A stretch of 14,346 bases of DNA, from NCBI GenBank assembly GCA_001593925.1, contig LUCD01000017.1, positions 1 to 14,346 of the forward strand, in the 5' to 3' direction. This stretch comes from Candidatus Bathyarchaeota archaeon B26-1 (GTDB lineage: Archaea > Thermoproteota > Bathyarchaeia > Bathyarchaeales > B26-1). Every line of letters starts with the position of its first letter. Positions within the stretch are counted from its first letter, which is position 1. Both the position numbers and the translations under genes were made by a program. The notes under the pieces were generated by a model, which was not told where the DNA came from, ran no database searches, and was given only the letters and a program-made list of their open reading frames with translations. Shown here piece by piece: positions 13,098-14,346 of the stretch.

Positions 13098-13868
13098 TTG
13101 ACGAGGCCAAGGAGAAAGATATACGAGTACGGGTTCGCGGTGGACGAGACGCGGGTCCACATTAAGAGCGACGAGAAGGCCGCTATAAGGGAGGCCGTTG
13201 AGAGCATAAGGAGCAACCGGAAACGCCTCGTCGAGTATGTACGGGAAAACCCGAAGTTCAGGTACTCTCTGGAGCCTGTCGAGGTTGAAGCGGACTCCCC
13301 GGAAGTGGTTAAGGTTATGGCTGAGGCGGCTGAGGCGGCTGGGGTTGGACCCATGGCGGCGGTGGCCGGAGCCTTAGCTGAGATGGCTATGGAAGCAATG
13401 CTTAGGTGCGGTGCAAAGTTAGCCTTAGTCGAGGACGGCGGCGAAGTATCGGTCTCCACGGACCGCCCCATACACATCGCTATACTCTCCGCGGACCCCT
13501 CCTTCTCGGGGAGGATGTGCCTCGAAGTAACTGAGGAAGACTGCTCAATGGGCGTAGCTACGAGCTCAAGCAGGTTCGGCCACGCCTTGAGCTTCGGAGA
13601 CGCAGACTCCGTAACTGTGGTCGCCGATAGGGCTTCAATAGCCGACGCCGCCGCAACCTCCATCTGTAACGCGGTCTCCGGAGGGGACATCGAGGCCTCC
13701 ATCCTGAAGGGGTTGTGGAGAGCCCGGGAGATAAGGGGGGTTAGAGGAGCCATTATAGTGAGGGGCGGCCGCGTGGGATTGACGGGTAGACTGCCAAAGA
13801 TCATGAAGGTCACGGACGACTGGCAGAACCATGGAACAACGTTGATAGAAACTCAGAGGCTCCTCTAG
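13098..13868 (+). CDS. UPF0280 family (ApbE-related) protein of the homocysteine module
   Basis: This 256-residue protein carries the UPF0280/COG2122 marks GPMAAVAGALAE (84-95), VEDGGEV (111-117), GVATSSSRFGHALSFGDAD (152-170) and ADRASIADAAATSICNAV (176-193), the layout of a degenerate ApbE flavin-transferase fold. In Methanosarcina acetivorans the homolog MA1715 is reported to help assimilate sulfide at low concentration; its chemistry is not settled. There it lies away from the sulfurtransferase genes, as its number shows, while here it follows them by 21 bases. That supports one pathway. The TTG start has GGCGGGAG a few bases upstream. The protein appears complete, with no signal peptide and no lipobox, unlike secreted ApbE. 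Confidence 0.85.
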   Translation: MTRPRRKIYEYGFAVDETRVHIKSDEKAAIREAVESIRSNRKRLVEYVRENPKFRYSLEPVEVEADSPEVVKVMAEAAEAAGVGPMAAVAGALAEMAMEAMLRCGAKLALVEDGGEVSVSTDRPIHIAILSADPSFSGRMCLEVTEEDCSMGVATSSSRFGHALSFGDADSVTVVADRASIADAAATSICNAVSGGDIEASILKGLWRAREIRGVRGAIIVRGGRVGLTGRLPKIMKVTDDWQNHGTTLIETQRLL

Positions 13869-13885
13869 GAAGCAGTCCCCACCCT

Positions 13886-13900
13886 TCCAATAACATTGGA
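13886..13900. promoter_or_regulatory. Palindrome TCCAATAACATTGGA ahead of the nitroreductase TATA box
   Basis: Six-base arms (TCCAAT/ATTGGA) are separated by AAC. The palindrome ends 5 bases before the TATA-like ATTAAAATAT at 13906-13915, the place where an archaeal activator or a repressor covering the TFB site would bind. This is inference from position and symmetry only. Confidence 0.4.
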
Positions 13901-13905
13901 TAAAC

Positions 13906-13915
13906 ATTAAAATAT
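13906..13915 (+). promoter_or_regulatory. TATA-like box of the nitroreductase gene
   Basis: ATTAAAATAT lies about 36 bases ahead of ATG 13947. The predicted transcription start, near 13935, leaves a short leader; GGGGGAAAG (13934-13942) is the ribosome site and would sit at the very 5' end of the message. Confidence 0.5.
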
Positions 13916-13946
13916 CTTCTGACAACAAAGTTTGGGGGAAAGACTG

Positions 13947-14346
13947 ATGGACCTCTTCGAGGCCATAGAGTCTAGGAGAAGTATTCGGGCCTACACTGGT
14001 GAAGACGTCTCCGAGGAGGACGTTAGGAGGCTGATAGACGCAGCTCGGAAGGCTCCATCGGCTGGCAATATACAGCCGTGGGAGTTCATAGTTGTGAGAA
14101 ACCGTGAGGTCAAGAGGAAGCTGGCTTCAGCCGCCTTGAACCAGACATTCATCGAGGAGGCGCCCGTCGTCATAGTTGTCTGCGCTGACAGGGAGAGGTC
14201 GTGGAGGGGGTATGGAAGCAGAGGAGCAGAACTTTACTGTATCCAAGACACGGCCGCCGCCATAGAGAATCTCCTCCTAGCCTCCTGCGCTTTAGGTTTA
14301 GGGGCATGCTGGGTCGGAGCCTTCCACGAGGAAGGAGTCAGGGAAG
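13947..14346 (+). CDS. Nitroreductase-family FMN oxidoreductase, N-terminal part (runs off right edge)
   Basis: This partial gene shows 133 codons; the family usually has about 170-220 residues. The N-terminus MDLFEAIESRRSIRAYTGEDV holds the arginine pair that contacts the FMN phosphate. APSAGNIQPWEF (36-47) is the usual A-P-S-x-x-N-x-Q-P-W flavin motif, and QDTAAAIENLLLASCALG (100-117) with LGACWVGAF (118-126) forms the central dimer helix and the FMN-contacting strand. The family reduces nitro compounds, flavins or quinones with NAD(P)H; the actual substrate cannot be told. The ATG has GGGGG 8 bases upstream. It has its own promoter and a palindromic candidate operator, so it is probably not part of the homocysteine operon. 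Confidence 0.88.
   Translation, partial: MDLFEAIESRRSIRAYTGEDVSEEDVRRLIDAARKAPSAGNIQPWEFIVVRNREVKRKLASAALNQTFIEEAPVVIVVCADRERSWRGYGSRGAELYCIQDTAAAIENLLLASCALGLGACWVGAFHEEGVRE

Noticed and set aside
13073..13813. 246-codon minus-strand frame opposite UPF0280
   Set aside because: It is an antisense shadow rich in Ser, Ala and Thr, and the plus frame has clear UPF0280 motifs.
1..14346. tRNA, rRNA, CRISPR array or insertion-sequence ends
   Set aside because: I looked for T-loop-like GGTTCGA stems, regularly spaced repeats and transposase-like frames. None is convincing.

Overview
The window looks like chromosomal DNA of an archaeon, probably a thermophile of the Thermoproteota/Bathyarchaeia type or a relative; the exact lineage cannot be fixed from the sequence. 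The reasons are A/T-rich TATA-like boxes 25-50 bases ahead of several genes, frequent GTG and TTG starts next to GGAGG-type ribosome sites, arginine written mostly as AGG/AGA, and several typically archaeal families: DUF39-CBS, NIL-ferredoxin, UPF0280, a presenilin-type protease, RAM-only Lrp proteins and an EF-1A-like GTPase.

Layout. 1-860 (minus) holds the 5' two thirds or so of a neutral-ceramidase-like hydrolase that runs off the left edge. 861-1280 holds its promoter, a broken inverted copy of the ceramidase gene start, and a decayed TauE/SafE permease fragment. 1307-1510 (plus) is a small Cys-rich DUF6485 protein. 1719-2621 (minus) is an unusually long transaldolase-family enzyme. 2839-5004 (minus) is a tight three-gene operon: alkaline-phosphatase-superfamily hydrolase, EF-1A/CysN-like GTPase and ribbon-helix-helix protein. 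5294-7105 (plus) is etfB-etfA. 7112-7897 (minus) is a presenilin-like membrane aspartyl protease. 8054-9436 (plus) is a GlcD-type FAD oxidoreductase. 9444-9701 (minus) is a zinc-ribbon protein, 9796-10280 (minus) a pair of stand-alone Lrp RAM-domain proteins, and 10334-10939 (minus) a basic protein I do not recognise. 11158-13868 (plus) is a three-gene sulfur-assimilation module, and a nitroreductase starts at 13947 and leaves the right edge.

How the genes work together. The best-defined unit is 11158-13868: a DUF39-CBS aspartate-semialdehyde sulfurtransferase, its NIL/2x[4Fe-4S] partner and a UPF0280 protein. These are the three components linked in methanogens to making homocysteine directly from sulfide and aspartate semialdehyde. 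EtfBA and the GlcD-like flavoprotein probably work together in oxidising a 2-hydroxyacid such as lactate, although a gene on the other strand lies between them. The phosphatase-GTPase-RHH operon has no catalytic partner such as an ATP sulfurylase in view and is the least understood conserved-looking unit here. The most unexpected DNA structure is at 777-966, where two pieces of the ceramidase gene start recur in inverted orientation exactly where the TauE/SafE remnant is cut off.
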